A stretch of 64,000 nt of DNA from Rhizobium metallidurans (GTDB taxonomy: Bacteria > Pseudomonadota > Alphaproteobacteria > Rhizobiales > Rhizobiaceae), in contig NZ_JACIDW010000010.1 of the NCBI RefSeq assembly GCF_014196505.1, positions 84,093-148,092 of the forward strand, in the 5' to 3' direction. Below are positions 8,818-17,844 of the stretch, one piece after another. Position 1 is the first letter of the stretch; each line of letters opens with the position of its first letter. A program made the translations under genes and the position numbers. Below the pieces are notes generated by a model. That model was not told where the DNA came from, ran no database searches, and was given only the letters and a program-made list of their open reading frames with translations.

Positions 8818-11187
8818 ATGCGGAACGTTGCATCTGAGACGAACGGCAGCATGCCGCTTCAAACATTCAAGGCCGCGTTCAAGTCCGTGGCAGCGTTCTA
8901 TGGTCGACCAAGCTCCGATACGGTGCTCTTCTCCGGCCTTCCGGATGAGATCACCGAATCGCTCGAGGGCGATGACGTCGAGCAGATGGCCGAGCGCATC
9001 GGCCTTCAGGTGATCAAGCATTCGGAGCGTGATTGCCGGCTGGGCAATTTCGATTGCCCTGCCATCGTCGCGTTCGATGGCGGCGTGCTCCCTCTGCTGG
9101 AGATGGCCGAGGACGGCTCTTACATCACCGACATCGTTCCCGTCGCGGGCGCGACCGCGCGCCTGACGCGCGAGCAGCTCGTTGCGCTGAAGCCGCGCAT
9201 GGCCTTCGCCTTCACGCTCTATTATCAGAACGCCTCCGAGGAGGCGCTGGTCGGCAGCGCTGTCGAGATCGAGAAGCGCCACTGGCTGGCGACGACGCTG
9301 GCGCCTTACTGGCGCACCTATGTCCGCGTCATGGTGGCCGCGCTGTTCATCAATCTGATCGCGCTCGGCTCGCCGCTCTTCACCATGAACGTCTATGACC
9401 GCGTGCTGCCCAACAAGGCGATCCCGACGCTGTGGGTTCTCGCCGCCGGCATCACGCTCGCCTATCTCTTCGATTTTTTGCTGAAAACCGCGCGCTCCTC
9501 GCTGATCGATTACGCCGGCCGCAAGGCCGATCTGCGCCTGTCGCAGATGCTCTTCGACAAGGTGCTGAATTCGACGCTGGCCTCGCGCCCGATGTCGACG
9601 GGCGAATATGCCAACCGCGTCACGCAGTATGAATTCGTGCGCGAGTTCTTCACCTCGAACACCATCGGCGTCATCATCGACAGCCTGTTCCTGTTCATCT
9701 TCCTTGCCGTCATCTACCTGATCGCCGGCTGGCTGGTGGTCATCCCCGCCGTCGCCTTCGTGCTCTCGGTCGCCATCGGTCTTTACGCCCAGGCCGCGAT
9801 CGGCAAGCGCATGACGACCGCCGCCAACGAGGCGGCGCGCCGCCAGTCGCTGCTGGTCGAAACGATTTCGACCATCGAGACATTGAAGAGCCTTCGCGCC
9901 GAAGCCACCATGCTGCGCCGCTGGCAGGAACTCAGCAAGTATTCGAGCCGCACCAGCGAAGAGATCAAGCAGGTCTCCACCAACGCCATCAACATGACGA
10001 TGTTCGTGCAGCAGATGGTGAGCGTGCTCATCGTCATCGCCGGCACCTACGAGTTCTCCGAGGGCCGTATCGCCATGGGCGCGATCGTCGCCACCGTGAT
10101 GCTGGCCAGCCGCGCCGGCGCGCCGCTCGGCCAGATCGCCATGACGCTGGCGCGCTTCCGCCAGGCCACCATGTCGCTGCGCATCCTCGACAAGATCATG
10201 GAGCAGCCCGACGATCGCCCCTCGACGGTCGGCTTCGTCAATCGCGAGATCACCCGCGGCGCCTTCAGCTTCCAGGATGTCTCGTTCCAGTATCCGGGTT
10301 CCGACTATCCCGTCATCAACAAGCTGTCCTTCAACGTCACGCCCGGCGAGCGCATCGGCATCATCGGCCGCATCGGCTCCGGCAAGACCACGCTCGGGCG
10401 CCTGCTCGATGGTCTCTTTACGCCCTCGGGCGGCCGTGTCCTGATCGATGGCGTCGATATCCGCCAGTATCACATGGCCGAAGTGCGCGCCAACGTCGCC
10501 GTCGCCGGCCAGTCCTCCGACCTGTTCTCGGGAACGGTGAAGGAAAACCTGCTGCTCGGCCGCGCCGACGCCACCGACGAGGAGTTGCTCGAGGTCGCCC
10601 GCATGACCGGGGTCGACGAGTTCGTCGGCAATCATCCGCGCGGCTTCGACATGCCGGTCGGCGAGCGCGGCAGCAATCTGTCGAGCGGCCAGAAGCAGGC
10701 GCTCACCATCGCCCGTCTGCTGCTCACCCGCCCCAAGGTCGTGTTCCTCGACGAGCCCTCCGGCGCCATGGACCTCGCGACCGAGCGCAATCTGATCCTG
10801 CGCCTGTCCAAGGCCTTCGACCGCAAGACGACGCTGCTCATCGCCACGCACCGCTACAGCATGCTGGAACTGGTCGACCGCCTGATCGTCATCGACAAGG
10901 GCCGCATCATCGCCGATGGTCCGAAGCAGGCCGTCATTGAAGCCATGCAGCGCAAGCCGGGCACGCCGGCCACCGGACAGGCCCCGGTGGTGCCGGTCGT
11001 CGGCGCCCCTGTCGTCGTCGCCCCGGGCCCCGTGCCGGTCACGCCCGTCGCCATGTCCGTAGCACCCGTCACCTCGGTCGCGCCGGCCCCCGCGGGCTCC
11101 TCGGCAATGCCGGTGGCGCAGGTCGTCACTGATCCGGCGCCCGTCGCCAATGTGACCCCGCTCAATCACACGGTGAAGGCGTCATGA
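8818..11187 (+). CDS. Type I secretion permease/ATPase (LapB-like)
   Basis: 789 residues. The N-terminal ~130 residues correspond to a C39-like (peptidase-like, non-catalytic) domain typical of RTX exporters. Six membrane helices lie at roughly 160-420, then an ABC ATPase with Walker A GRIGSGKTT (about 517-525), signature LSSGQKQ (about 621) and Walker B VVFLDEPSG (about 641). The last ~80 residues are a Pro/Val/Ala-rich tail, unusual for the family. The start is weakly supported (no clear ribosome binding site); the ATG at 8851 is an alternative. The stop overlaps the HlyD start by 4 bp (ATGA), showing tight co-translation. It powers export of the adhesin. Confidence 0.95.
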   Translation: MRNVASETNGSMPLQTFKAAFKSVAAFYGRPSSDTVLFSGLPDEITESLEGDDVEQMAERIGLQVIKHSERDCRLGNFDCPAIVAFDGGVLPLLEMAEDGSYITDIVPVAGATARLTREQLVALKPRMAFAFTLYYQNASEEALVGSAVEIEKRHWLATTLAPYWRTYVRVMVAALFINLIALGSPLFTMNVYDRVLPNKAIPTLWVLAAGITLAYLFDFLLKTARSSLIDYAGRKADLRLSQMLFDKVLNSTLASRPMSTGEYANRVTQYEFVREFFTSNTIGVIIDSLFLFIFLAVIYLIAGWLVVIPAVAFVLSVAIGLYAQAAIGKRMTTAANEAARRQSLLVETISTIETLKSLRAEATMLRRWQELSKYSSRTSEEIKQVSTNAINMTMFVQQMVSVLIVIAGTYEFSEGRIAMGAIVATVMLASRAGAPLGQIAMTLARFRQATMSLRILDKIMEQPDDRPSTVGFVNREITRGAFSFQDVSFQYPGSDYPVINKLSFNVTPGERIGIIGRIGSGKTTLGRLLDGLFTPSGGRVLIDGVDIRQYHMAEVRANVAVAGQSSDLFSGTVKENLLLGRADATDEELLEVARMTGVDEFVGNHPRGFDMPVGERGSNLSSGQKQALTIARLLLTRPKVVFLDEPSGAMDLATERNLILRLSKAFDRKTTLLIATHRYSMLELVDRLIVIDKGRIIADGPKQAVIEAMQRKPGTPATGQAPVVPVVGAPVVVAPGPVPVTPVAMSVAPVTSVAPAPAGSSAMPVAQVVTDPAPVANVTPLNHTVKAS

Positions 11188-12473
11188 GCAACCAGTACGA
11201 CAACCCGCCCTTTCTCGCCCGCGCCATATTGGGCCTCGTGGCTCTGGTCATCGCCAGCTTCGTCGCCTGGGCCGCGATCGCCAAGATCAACGAGGTCGCC
11301 CGCGGCGAGGGCAAGGTCATTCCCGTCTCGAAGACGCAGATCATCCAGTCGTCCGAACCCGGCGTCGTCCAGCAGATCGCCGTCGTTCTCGGCCAGGTCG
11401 TGCGCAAGGGCCAGCTGATCGTCCAGCTCGACAACACCACCACCACCTCGACACTCGGCGAATCGGTTGCCAAGGCCCGCGCCCTGGGCGCCAAGGTCGC
11501 CCGCCTGAAGCTAGAGGAAGAGGGCAAGTATGACGTGCCCTACGCTTGTCCCGAGGATATCCTGGCCGTCGCCAAGGACGTCTGCGCCAACGAAGCCCAG
11601 CTCTTCGCCGCCGGTCGCGCCAGCTATGAGAACAAGCTCGGCGTGCTCAAGGAGCGCGTGCGCCAGCGTGAAAACGAGCTCAGCGAGGCGCGCGCCAATA
11701 TCGACCGTCTGACGCAGAACATCGATGGCGCCCAGCGCCAGTACGATCTCATCAGCCCGCTCGCCAGGAAGAAGCTTATCGCCGAGACCGAGGTGCTGAA
11801 GACGGAGCGCGAGCTCACCGATCAGAAGGGCCAGCTCAGGGTCTATCAGGAAAGCATCGATCGTCTTCAGGCGGCCGTGCAGGAAGCCAGCCTGCAGCTC
11901 GGCGACCTCGCGCTCGGGCTGCGCCAGCAGGCGCTGACGGACAAGGCCCAGGCGCTGGCCGAGCTGTCGGTCGTCGACGAGACCGTGCGCGGCGCGTCCG
12001 ATCGCGTCAAGCGCACCGATATCCGCTCCCCTGTCGATGGCATCGTCAACACGCTCGAGGTCAACACCATCGGCGCCTATGTCGATCCCGGCCGCGTCAT
12101 CGCCGGCATCGTTCCGACCGCCGATACGCTGCTCGTCGAAGCCAAGATCTCGCCGCGCGACGTCGCCTTCATCCGCCGCGGCCAGCCGGCCATCGTCAAG
12201 ATCACCGCTTACGACTTTTCGGTCTATGGCGGGCTCGAGGGCGTGGTCGAAAACATCTCGGCCGACAGTCTGGTGGAGAAGGAAAAGGGCGAGACCTACT
12301 ATCTCGTCCAGGTCAAGACCGACAAGTCGGAGCTGACGCGCAACGGCAAGACCTTTCCGATCATTCCGGGCATGGTCTCCTCGGTGGAGATCATGACAGG
12401 CAGCAAGACGGTCCTCAGCTATCTGATGAAGCCGATCAACAAGGCGCGCACCGAAGCGCTGACGGAGCGCTGA
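11184..12473 (+). CDS. HlyD-family periplasmic adaptor of the type I secretion system (LapC-like)
   Basis: 429 residues with a single N-terminal membrane anchor (about 12-32), a lipoyl-like half motif (EGKVIPVSKTQIIQSSEPG), a long coiled-coil hairpin (about 95-250), and the C-terminal beta-barrel/lipoyl half (DIRSPVDGIVNTLEV). This is the layout of membrane fusion proteins that bridge the ABC exporter and TolC. It overlaps the ABC gene by 4 bp and is followed after 2 bp by the ribbon-helix-helix/PAS-like gene. Confidence 0.95.
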   Translation: MSNQYDNPPFLARAILGLVALVIASFVAWAAIAKINEVARGEGKVIPVSKTQIIQSSEPGVVQQIAVVLGQVVRKGQLIVQLDNTTTTSTLGESVAKARALGAKVARLKLEEEGKYDVPYACPEDILAVAKDVCANEAQLFAAGRASYENKLGVLKERVRQRENELSEARANIDRLTQNIDGAQRQYDLISPLARKKLIAETEVLKTERELTDQKGQLRVYQESIDRLQAAVQEASLQLGDLALGLRQQALTDKAQALAELSVVDETVRGASDRVKRTDIRSPVDGIVNTLEVNTIGAYVDPGRVIAGIVPTADTLLVEAKISPRDVAFIRRGQPAIVKITAYDFSVYGGLEGVVENISADSLVEKEKGETYYLVQVKTDKSELTRNGKTFPIIPGMVSSVEIMTGSKTVLSYLMKPINKARTEALTER

Positions 12474-12475
12474 CC

Positions 12476-13135
12476 ATGCTGATCGTCAAGCCCGGCGCCA
12501 ACGACGCATCCGATCTGGAGCCGACCGACGAGCAGCTGCCCGCCATCGACGCCGAGGAGATCGAGCCGCGTTTCCGGGCGGTGGCGGGTCGTGGCGGCGA
12601 GCGTCGCGGCATCCGGCTGGAGCGCATCTATTGGGACGGCCTTGGCCGCATGTCCGCCTCGGGCAAGATGTCGACCGCCGACCTCGTGCATTACACCGCC
12701 TCGCAGATGCCGGAATCCGGCAATCTCGCCTCGCTGCTGCGCGTGCTCAGCCTCAAATGGGCGCTATGCCGGCTGGATACGGTCGAGGACATCTCGTCGC
12801 TCGCCAATGTCAACGCCATCATCCAGGCCTCGCCGTCGCCGGCGATCCTGTTGACGCATGAGAAGAAGGTGCAGCTCTTCAACGACGCCTTCCTGTCGAT
12901 GCTGCGCCAGCGCCTGCCGCTCGGCGATCTCGCCCAGCTGACCAAGAGCCTGCGTTTCTCGATCGATACCCAGATCGAGGAAGCCATCGCCACCTTGTCG
13001 CGCAACAAGGGCAAGACACTTGCGACAGGCTTCACCATCACCGTCGGCACCCAGAGCATGAAGGGCCAGATCAACCTGGCGCTGGCGCCGACGCACGAGA
13101 AGTCGATGCTGATCGGCTATATCTCCCGCTACTGA
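12476..13135 (+). CDS. Ribbon-helix-helix/PAS-like protein, last gene of the secretion operon
   Basis: 219 residues, no signal peptide or membrane segment. After an acidic N-terminus, residues 43-90 (RRGIRLERIYWDGLGRMS...) resemble the RHH_4 ribbon-helix-helix family of small DNA-binding proteins. Residues about 107-215 (ANVNAIIQASPSPAILLTHEKK, FNDAFLSML) look like a PAS fold. The start codon lies 2 bp after the HlyD stop, so it is translationally coupled to the exporter. A cytoplasmic DNA-binding sensor made with the exporter could autoregulate the operon or the adhesin gene; that is inference. I do not recognise a named homologue. Confidence 0.7.
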   Translation: MLIVKPGANDASDLEPTDEQLPAIDAEEIEPRFRAVAGRGGERRGIRLERIYWDGLGRMSASGKMSTADLVHYTASQMPESGNLASLLRVLSLKWALCRLDTVEDISSLANVNAIIQASPSPAILLTHEKKVQLFNDAFLSMLRQRLPLGDLAQLTKSLRFSIDTQIEEAIATLSRNKGKTLATGFTITVGTQSMKGQINLALAPTHEKSMLIGYISRY

Positions 13136-13164
13136 CAAGGGCCCGGCTCGTGCCGGCCGCCGCC

Positions 13165-13557
13165 TCAGTCCTCGAGCCGGCCCGACGCGTCGCGGTCGCG
13201 CTCGTATCGGTGTTTCAACGGAAATTCGGGAAGCCAGGCCTCGCGGCGTATGATCCACAGCTCATAGGTCGGCTGCAACCGGTTGGGCTCGTCGAGCGAG
13301 CCGAGATTGATCTCGACCTCGTCGCCGCTCAGCCCGAAAACCGGCGAGCCGCAGCGCGGGCAAAAGCACCGGCCGTTGTAATCACCCGTCTCCCCCTCGA
13401 CCCGCAGCGCATCCTTGGGGAAGATCGCCGAAGCATGAAACAGCGCCCCATGATGCTTGCGACAATCCAGGCAATGACAGATGCCGACCCGATAAGGCGC
13501 GCCGGATGCCGCGAAGCGAACGCGGCCGCATAGGCATCCTCCGGTAATTTCGGTCAT
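13165..13557 (-). CDS. GFA/CENP-V family zinc protein
   Basis: 130 residues with the zinc-binding cysteine pattern of the glutathione-dependent formaldehyde-activating (GFA)/CENP-V family: GGCLCGRVRF near the N-terminus, CHCLDCRKHHGALF, and CPRCGSPVF. It is a small cytoplasmic fold. Most family members have no proven enzyme activity, so formaldehyde activation should not be assumed. It is convergent with the secretion operon and separated from lapG by about 280 bp. Confidence 0.88.
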   Translation of the reverse strand: MTEITGGCLCGRVRFAASGAPYRVGICHCLDCRKHHGALFHASAIFPKDALRVEGETGDYNGRCFCPRCGSPVFGLSGDEVEINLGSLDEPNRLQPTYELWIIRREAWLPEFPLKHRYERDRDASGRLED

Positions 13558-13743
13558 CGTGCATCTCCTCCGTCATGAAACGTCGCAGCCAAAACGACGG
13601 CGCCGCGCGAAGGTTTCGGGGAGGGCGGCCAGCACCAGCAAAAACCTCGGGGTTATCTTCCTAACCTTCATCCGATCGAGTTTAGGCTGGATCGCAACTC
13701 CTGAGAACTCTCAACCCGTCTTGGCTGATTGCGACAAGGCCAA

Positions 13744-13778
13744 AGAAAAAGCCACCGGCAATGCAGGGCCGGCGGCTT
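13744..13778 (-). terminator. Rho-independent terminator of the lapG-like gene
   Basis: Arms AAGCCACCGGC (13749-13759) and GCCGGCGGCTT (13768-13778) pair with one G-U wobble on the minus-strand RNA, followed by a T-rich tail (complement of AAAGAAAAA). It lies 60 bp after the lapG stop. The rest of 13558-13839 shows no gene. Confidence 0.75.
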
Positions 13779-13839
13779 CGCTTCGGTATCGAAGCGGGAT
13801 GCGAGGGTGGTTGATCCGGCCCTCGCCATTGCCTTCCTG

Positions 13840-14823
13840 TCAGAAGGCAACACCTTCGCCCGGAGCAATCTTCTCGAGCGGCATGGCCGATGCCATCTGG
13901 CTGTTGCCGGCGCGCGAGCCATGCAGATATCCCTTGCCGTTGGCAATGGAATAGAGCGGCTTGTAGTCGGGCAGGCGGGTGTCGGTGAGGACCGTGTCAC
14001 GCATGTTGTCGAGAACATAGCGGTTGCCACCGGCCGAAACCGAGAGAATGGCGTGGTAGAACTTGCGCCTCTGGTCGTACAGAACGACGATCGCCATGTC
14101 CTTCGGATCGACGCCCTCGGCATAGAGCGCCGCCATCTTCAGGATCGCGAAGTCCTCGCAGTCGCCTTCCTGGCGCTTCAGCGTTTCCGAAGGGGTCGCC
14201 CAGTAATCCGCTTCGCCGGAGTTTTCGGTGTCGCTAACATAGCGGATCGTGCGGTTGATCGTGGCGTTGACCGTGTTCATCTTGTCGCGCAGCGATGCTT
14301 GCGACGTCTTGGCGAGCGCCGCCTTGATCGTGGTGACGGTGTCGGTGCACTTGCCGGCGCCGCAGGAAATAGCCGTGCCGCTGGTCATTTCGTCTATGGA
14401 TGGCGCCAGTTTCTTCAACGCGGCCAGTCGCTTGAAGGGGATGGCGACGGAGCCGAACACGCCGTTGTTGTCGGGACGCGCGGCGATCGAAGGACGGGTC
14501 GTTGGCGTGATGGATGCGGTGGTTTCCGGGCTCCACGCGGGCGCCGCGACCGGTGCCGGGGCCTTCAGCGCGGCAAGATCGATCGAGCCGACGGCCTGCG
14601 CGATGCCGCGTCCGGCCAGCGTGAGCAGCCGCGCCACGCCGCCGGCGCTGACAGCGTTCACGGCCTGCCCGGCTATGCTTGCGGAAGTAAAGGTGGAGTA
14701 AGAAGCGCTGAATGCCTGCGTATTATAAAGAGCAGATGCGGATGCTCCACTGTAAGAAAAAGAAGAAAATGCCGAAAGAAGTACAATGAAAGCGATTTTG
14801 TTTGTTTTTGTTCTTTGGGTCAC
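13840..14823 (-). CDS. lapG: LapG-type periplasmic cysteine protease (transglutaminase-like, BTLCP family)
   Basis: Start taken at a GTG (14823), giving 327 residues with a clear signal peptide (VTQRTKTNKIAFIVLLSAFS... GASA). A longer frame to 14916 would add 31 residues that spoil the signal peptide. The C-terminal domain has the family triad: Cys222 in QEGDCEDFA, His257 in FYHAIL, Asp272 in YVLDN. The CED motif also supplies the acidic residues that bind calcium in this family. A SCGAGKC pair of cysteines lies just upstream of the domain. LapG proteases cleave the N-terminal retention module of giant adhesins and release them from the surface. Its position a few genes from the adhesin and exporter supports that role. 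Confidence 0.88.
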   Translation of the reverse strand: MTQRTKTNKIAFIVLLSAFSSFSYSGASASALYNTQAFSASYSTFTSASIAGQAVNAVSAGGVARLLTLAGRGIAQAVGSIDLAALKAPAPVAAPAWSPETTASITPTTRPSIAARPDNNGVFGSVAIPFKRLAALKKLAPSIDEMTSGTAISCGAGKCTDTVTTIKAALAKTSQASLRDKMNTVNATINRTIRYVSDTENSGEADYWATPSETLKRQEGDCEDFAILKMAALYAEGVDPKDMAIVVLYDQRRKFYHAILSVSAGGNRYVLDNMRDTVLTDTRLPDYKPLYSIANGKGYLHGSRAGNSQMASAMPLEKIAPGEGVAF

Positions 14824-14888
14824 GGGCTTAGTTTCTCCACTTGTTGAGAGAAAACTACACGCCAGCCATAAATATCGGGTTTGGAAGC

Positions 14889-14916
14889 GTGGATAAGTTT
14901 GAACAAAGTTATCCAC
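14889..14916. promoter_or_regulatory. Two inverted DnaA-box-like sites upstream of lapG
   Basis: GTGGATAA (14889-14896) and TTATCCAC (14909-14916) form a perfect inverted repeat with a 12-bp spacer. Each arm matches the first eight bases of the DnaA box TTATCCACA. An AT-rich inverted repeat, AAAAGCT...AGCTTTT around AAAATTTT, follows at 14921-14943. They lie in the divergent lapG/lipoprotein promoter region, 66-93 bp upstream of the lapG start. Confidence 0.45.
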
Positions 14917-15048
14917 TCAAAAAAGCTGAAAATTTTAGCTTTTCCGTCAACCAAGTTTGGGGGAAGGGTTTGCTTTCGCGAAGTGCCTATGCAGATATGA
15001 GGCCGCGAAATGGCCGCTGCAGACGGCCTGTGGAGTTTGGGGGAAGCA

Positions 15049-16281
15049 GTGATCGTGAAGGACAGGGATGAGGCGCGTGGCGCGCATGGTTTACGTGGCG
15101 CCTTTCGCGGGGCCCGCAACGGCGCGCGCGCCGCGCGGTCGCTTCTGCTTCTCTCCGTCGTTCTTTCCTGCACGGCGCTGACCGCCTGCCAGTCCGGCGT
15201 CGACGGCATTGCCAAGAACGTCAAGACCAACGACATCAAGCCGCCCTCCAGCGAGGTGGAGGAAAGCTTTGGCGAAAACGGCGCCGAGATCACGCTGCTG
15301 ATGCAGAAGGGGTCGAGCGGGCTGTTCGAAGGGCCGTCGCGCGATATCAGGGATGCCGCCGCCCTTGGCATCGGCGAGCTCGGCGCCAACCAGGCCTTCG
15401 TCAAGGTCGTCGATGTGACGAGCCCGGCCGCGGCATCCGCCGCCGTCGCCGCCGCAAAATCCAGAAGCTCGGCGCTTCTCGTCAGCTACCTGCCGCCGGC
15501 GACCACCGCCGCCGTGGCCGCCATGCCGTCGGATCAGCGCCCGCCGCTCCTCAATCTCGGCGCGGCCGTGCCCGCCACGTCCGGCAACGTCTACAATCTC
15601 GCTTCCGGCGAGATCGACAGCGCGCTGGAAGGCGTGCGCGCCGCCTTTGCCAGCGGCCGCAAGAAGGTCTTCGTCTTCGCCCAGCGCGATCTGCCGCCGG
15701 CAAGCGATCAAAGGCTGGCCGACGCCATCCGCGCCTCGGGCGGTACCTTCGTCGGCATCGCCCGCTATGATCTCACCGATGCCGCCGCGGCCGCAGCCGT
15801 GCAGACGGCCAAGCCGCAGCTGCAGACCGCCGACACCGTGCTCATCCTCGGCCGCACCGCCATCACCACCACCATCGAGGGGGCGATCAAGGCGGGCGGT
15901 CAGACCGGCCTCAATTTCGTCGGCACCAGCGCCTGGCCGCCGCAGACCTATCGCGAGCCGACCGCCAACGGCACGCTGATCGCCATGGTGGAACCGGAAG
16001 CGGCGACGCTGATCGCGGACCGCTACCAGCGCCATTACAAGCGCCCGCTCTCCACCGACGCCGCCTATGGCTACGACGCCATCGCGATCGCATCCGGCAT
16101 CATCCGCAGCAAGGGCGCCACGGGCCTCAATGCCGAGACGCTGACCAGCAAGGTCGGCTTCCGCGGCGTCACCGGACTGTTTCGCCTGTCGCCATCCGGC
16201 CAGGTCGAGCGGCGCCTGAGCCTCTATGCCATCGGCGGCGGCAAGATCAACGTGCTCGCCACCGCGCCCGCCTCGTTCTGA
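15049..16281 (+). CDS. LppC/LpoA-like periplasmic-binding-fold lipoprotein
   Basis: 410 residues. Start is GTG at 15049 or 15055, just after a GGGGGAAG ribosome binding site. The basic N-terminus and hydrophobic stretch end in a lipobox (CTALTAC-QSG), so the mature protein is a lipoprotein. The remainder has the type I periplasmic-binding-protein fold of branched-chain amino acid receptor-like proteins (AEITLLMQKGSSGLFEGPSRD, NVYNLASGE, GTSAWPPQTY). In alphaproteobacteria such proteins are annotated as penicillin-binding-protein activators (LppC/LpoA). No transporter genes accompany it, which fits a cell-wall role better than uptake, but the function is unproven. Confidence 0.82.
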   Translation: MIVKDRDEARGAHGLRGAFRGARNGARAARSLLLLSVVLSCTALTACQSGVDGIAKNVKTNDIKPPSSEVEESFGENGAEITLLMQKGSSGLFEGPSRDIRDAAALGIGELGANQAFVKVVDVTSPAAASAAVAAAKSRSSALLVSYLPPATTAAVAAMPSDQRPPLLNLGAAVPATSGNVYNLASGEIDSALEGVRAAFASGRKKVFVFAQRDLPPASDQRLADAIRASGGTFVGIARYDLTDAAAAAAVQTAKPQLQTADTVLILGRTAITTTIEGAIKAGGQTGLNFVGTSAWPPQTYREPTANGTLIAMVEPEAATLIADRYQRHYKRPLSTDAAYGYDAIAIASGIIRSKGATGLNAETLTSKVGFRGVTGLFRLSPSGQVERRLSLYAIGGGKINVLATAPASF

Positions 16282-16317
16282 CGCCGCCCTCGTTCCGATG
16301 CCTGCCCCGCGTCCGGT

Positions 16318-17844
16318 TCAGTCCGCCGACGCGGCGGCGGCGAAGAACGCTTCCGGGCTTTCCACTTCCACCAGTCGCTTGCCGTCGATCAGCCAGAAGC
16401 GGTTGCCGACATTGCGGATGAAGTCGCGGTCGTGCGAGACCAGCAGGCAGCTTGCCTGCCGCGCCATCAGCTCGCTCTCCAGCGCTTCCTGGCCCTCGAT
16501 GTCGAGATGGTTGGTCGGTTCGTCCAGCAGGTAGAAGTTCGGGTTGGTCAGCCGCAGCGCCAGCATCCCCAATCGTGCCTTCTGCCCGCCCGAGAGCCGG
16601 CCGATCGGCTTGCCCTGCATCTCGATCGTCATGCCGGCGCCGGCAAGCAGCGCCCGCGCCCTCGCGTCGCCGACATCGAAGCGCCTCAGCATCATCCGCA
16701 TCGGCGTCTCCTCGTCGATCAGCTCGTTCAGCGCCTGGTCGCCATAGCCGAGCACCAGCGACGGTGTCGCCTTGATGCCCTCGACCGCCCCGTCTGCCTC
16801 CATGATCGCGCGGCGCAGCATCGTCACCATCCGGCTCTTGCCCATGCCGTTGGCGCCGAGGAGGACGATGCGGTCCCCCTGGCAGATGAACTGCCTGCCG
16901 GTCCTGAAGAGTGGCGTGCCGTCGGGCGTCGTCACGATCGCATCGTCGAGCGTCACCAGCACCTTGGCGTGGGTGTCGCGATTGGCGAGCCGGATCGCGC
17001 CGGAGGAGCGTTCCAGGTGCGCGGGCTTGGCCGCATCCTCCAGCTTCTCCGCCCGCTGCTTCAGCTGCTTGGTCTTGACGACGAGCAGGTCGCTGCCGGA
17101 GTTGATGCCGATATTGTTGAGCTTGGCGGCCTGTTGGCGCAGCTTCTCCGCCGTCTTCATGTCGCGCTGGTAGCGCCGCGCGTCGGCCGCGTCGCTGTCG
17201 TCGAGCGCTGCCCGCGCCTCGGAGTACGGCAGCGAATAGAGCGCCGATTGCTCGGGTCTCAAAAACAGCGTCCGGTTCGTCGTGGCATCGAGAAAGGCGC
17301 GGTCATGGCTGGAGATGATGACGGGCATGTCGCGCGGCAGCGCGTCGAGCCACGCTTCCAGCCGGGCGATCTTCCAGAGGTCGAGATGGTTGGTCGGCTC
17401 GTCGAGCAGAAGCACGTCCGGCTCGGTGACCGAGACCCGCGCCAGCATCGCCAGCCGCTGCCAGCCGCCGCTGAGCTGGCCGACCGGCCGCTCGCGCATC
17501 TCTTCCGGCATGTCGAGACCGGCCAGCACCATATCGACCCGCCAGCTCTCGTTGAGCTGCAGGTCCTCCGGCAGCGCCTTCAGCACCGCCTCGTGCAGCG
17601 GCAGCGAAAGCAGGGCAGGCGGCACGTCCTGCTCGACATGGCCGATGGTGAGCCCGCGCGAGCGGGTTATGTCGCCCTCGCTCGGCTCGATTGTGCCTGC
17701 AAGGCAGCGCAGCAGTGTGGACTTGCCGCGCCCGTTCGCGGCGACAAGCCCGATGCGGTCGCCCGCGCCGATGGCAAGCGTGAGGTTGGAAAACAGCGGC
17801 TTGCCGAGAGTGATGCCGAGATTGCGGATATGGATTGTCGTCAT
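16318..17844 (-). CDS. ABC-F family ATPase
   Basis: 508 residues with two ABC ATPase domains and no membrane segments. Domain 1 has Walker A NGRGKSTLL, signature LSGGWQR and Walker B LLLDEPTNHLD. Domain 2 has NGMGKSRMV, LSGGQKARLG and LLDEPTNHLDIEG. The charged linker between domains is about 80 residues. ABC-F proteins bind the ribosomal E site and rescue or regulate translation; some confer antibiotic resistance. Nothing here identifies the subtype. It is convergent with the lipoprotein gene, with 36 bp between stops. Confidence 0.92.
   Translation of the reverse strand: MTTIHIRNLGITLGKPLFSNLTLAIGAGDRIGLVAANGRGKSTLLRCLAGTIEPSEGDITRSRGLTIGHVEQDVPPALLSLPLHEAVLKALPEDLQLNESWRVDMVLAGLDMPEEMRERPVGQLSGGWQRLAMLARVSVTEPDVLLLDEPTNHLDLWKIARLEAWLDALPRDMPVIISSHDRAFLDATTNRTLFLRPEQSALYSLPYSEARAALDDSDAADARRYQRDMKTAEKLRQQAAKLNNIGINSGSDLLVVKTKQLKQRAEKLEDAAKPAHLERSSGAIRLANRDTHAKVLVTLDDAIVTTPDGTPLFRTGRQFICQGDRIVLLGANGMGKSRMVTMLRRAIMEADGAVEGIKATPSLVLGYGDQALNELIDEETPMRMMLRRFDVGDARARALLAGAGMTIEMQGKPIGRLSGGQKARLGMLALRLTNPNFYLLDEPTNHLDIEGQEALESELMARQASCLLVSHDRDFIRNVGNRFWLIDGKRLVEVESPEAFFAAAASAD

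Noticed and set aside
8749..11169. Long open frame (about 806 codons) on the minus strand opposite the type I ABC exporter gene
   Set aside because: It mirrors a gene with all ABC motifs, is Asp/Arg/Gly-rich in the way antisense frames of GC-rich genes are, and has no recognisable domain.
15091..16035. Long open frame on the minus strand opposite the LppC-like lipoprotein gene
   Set aside because: Gly/Arg-rich antisense composition with no domain; the plus-strand gene has a lipobox and a binding-protein fold.
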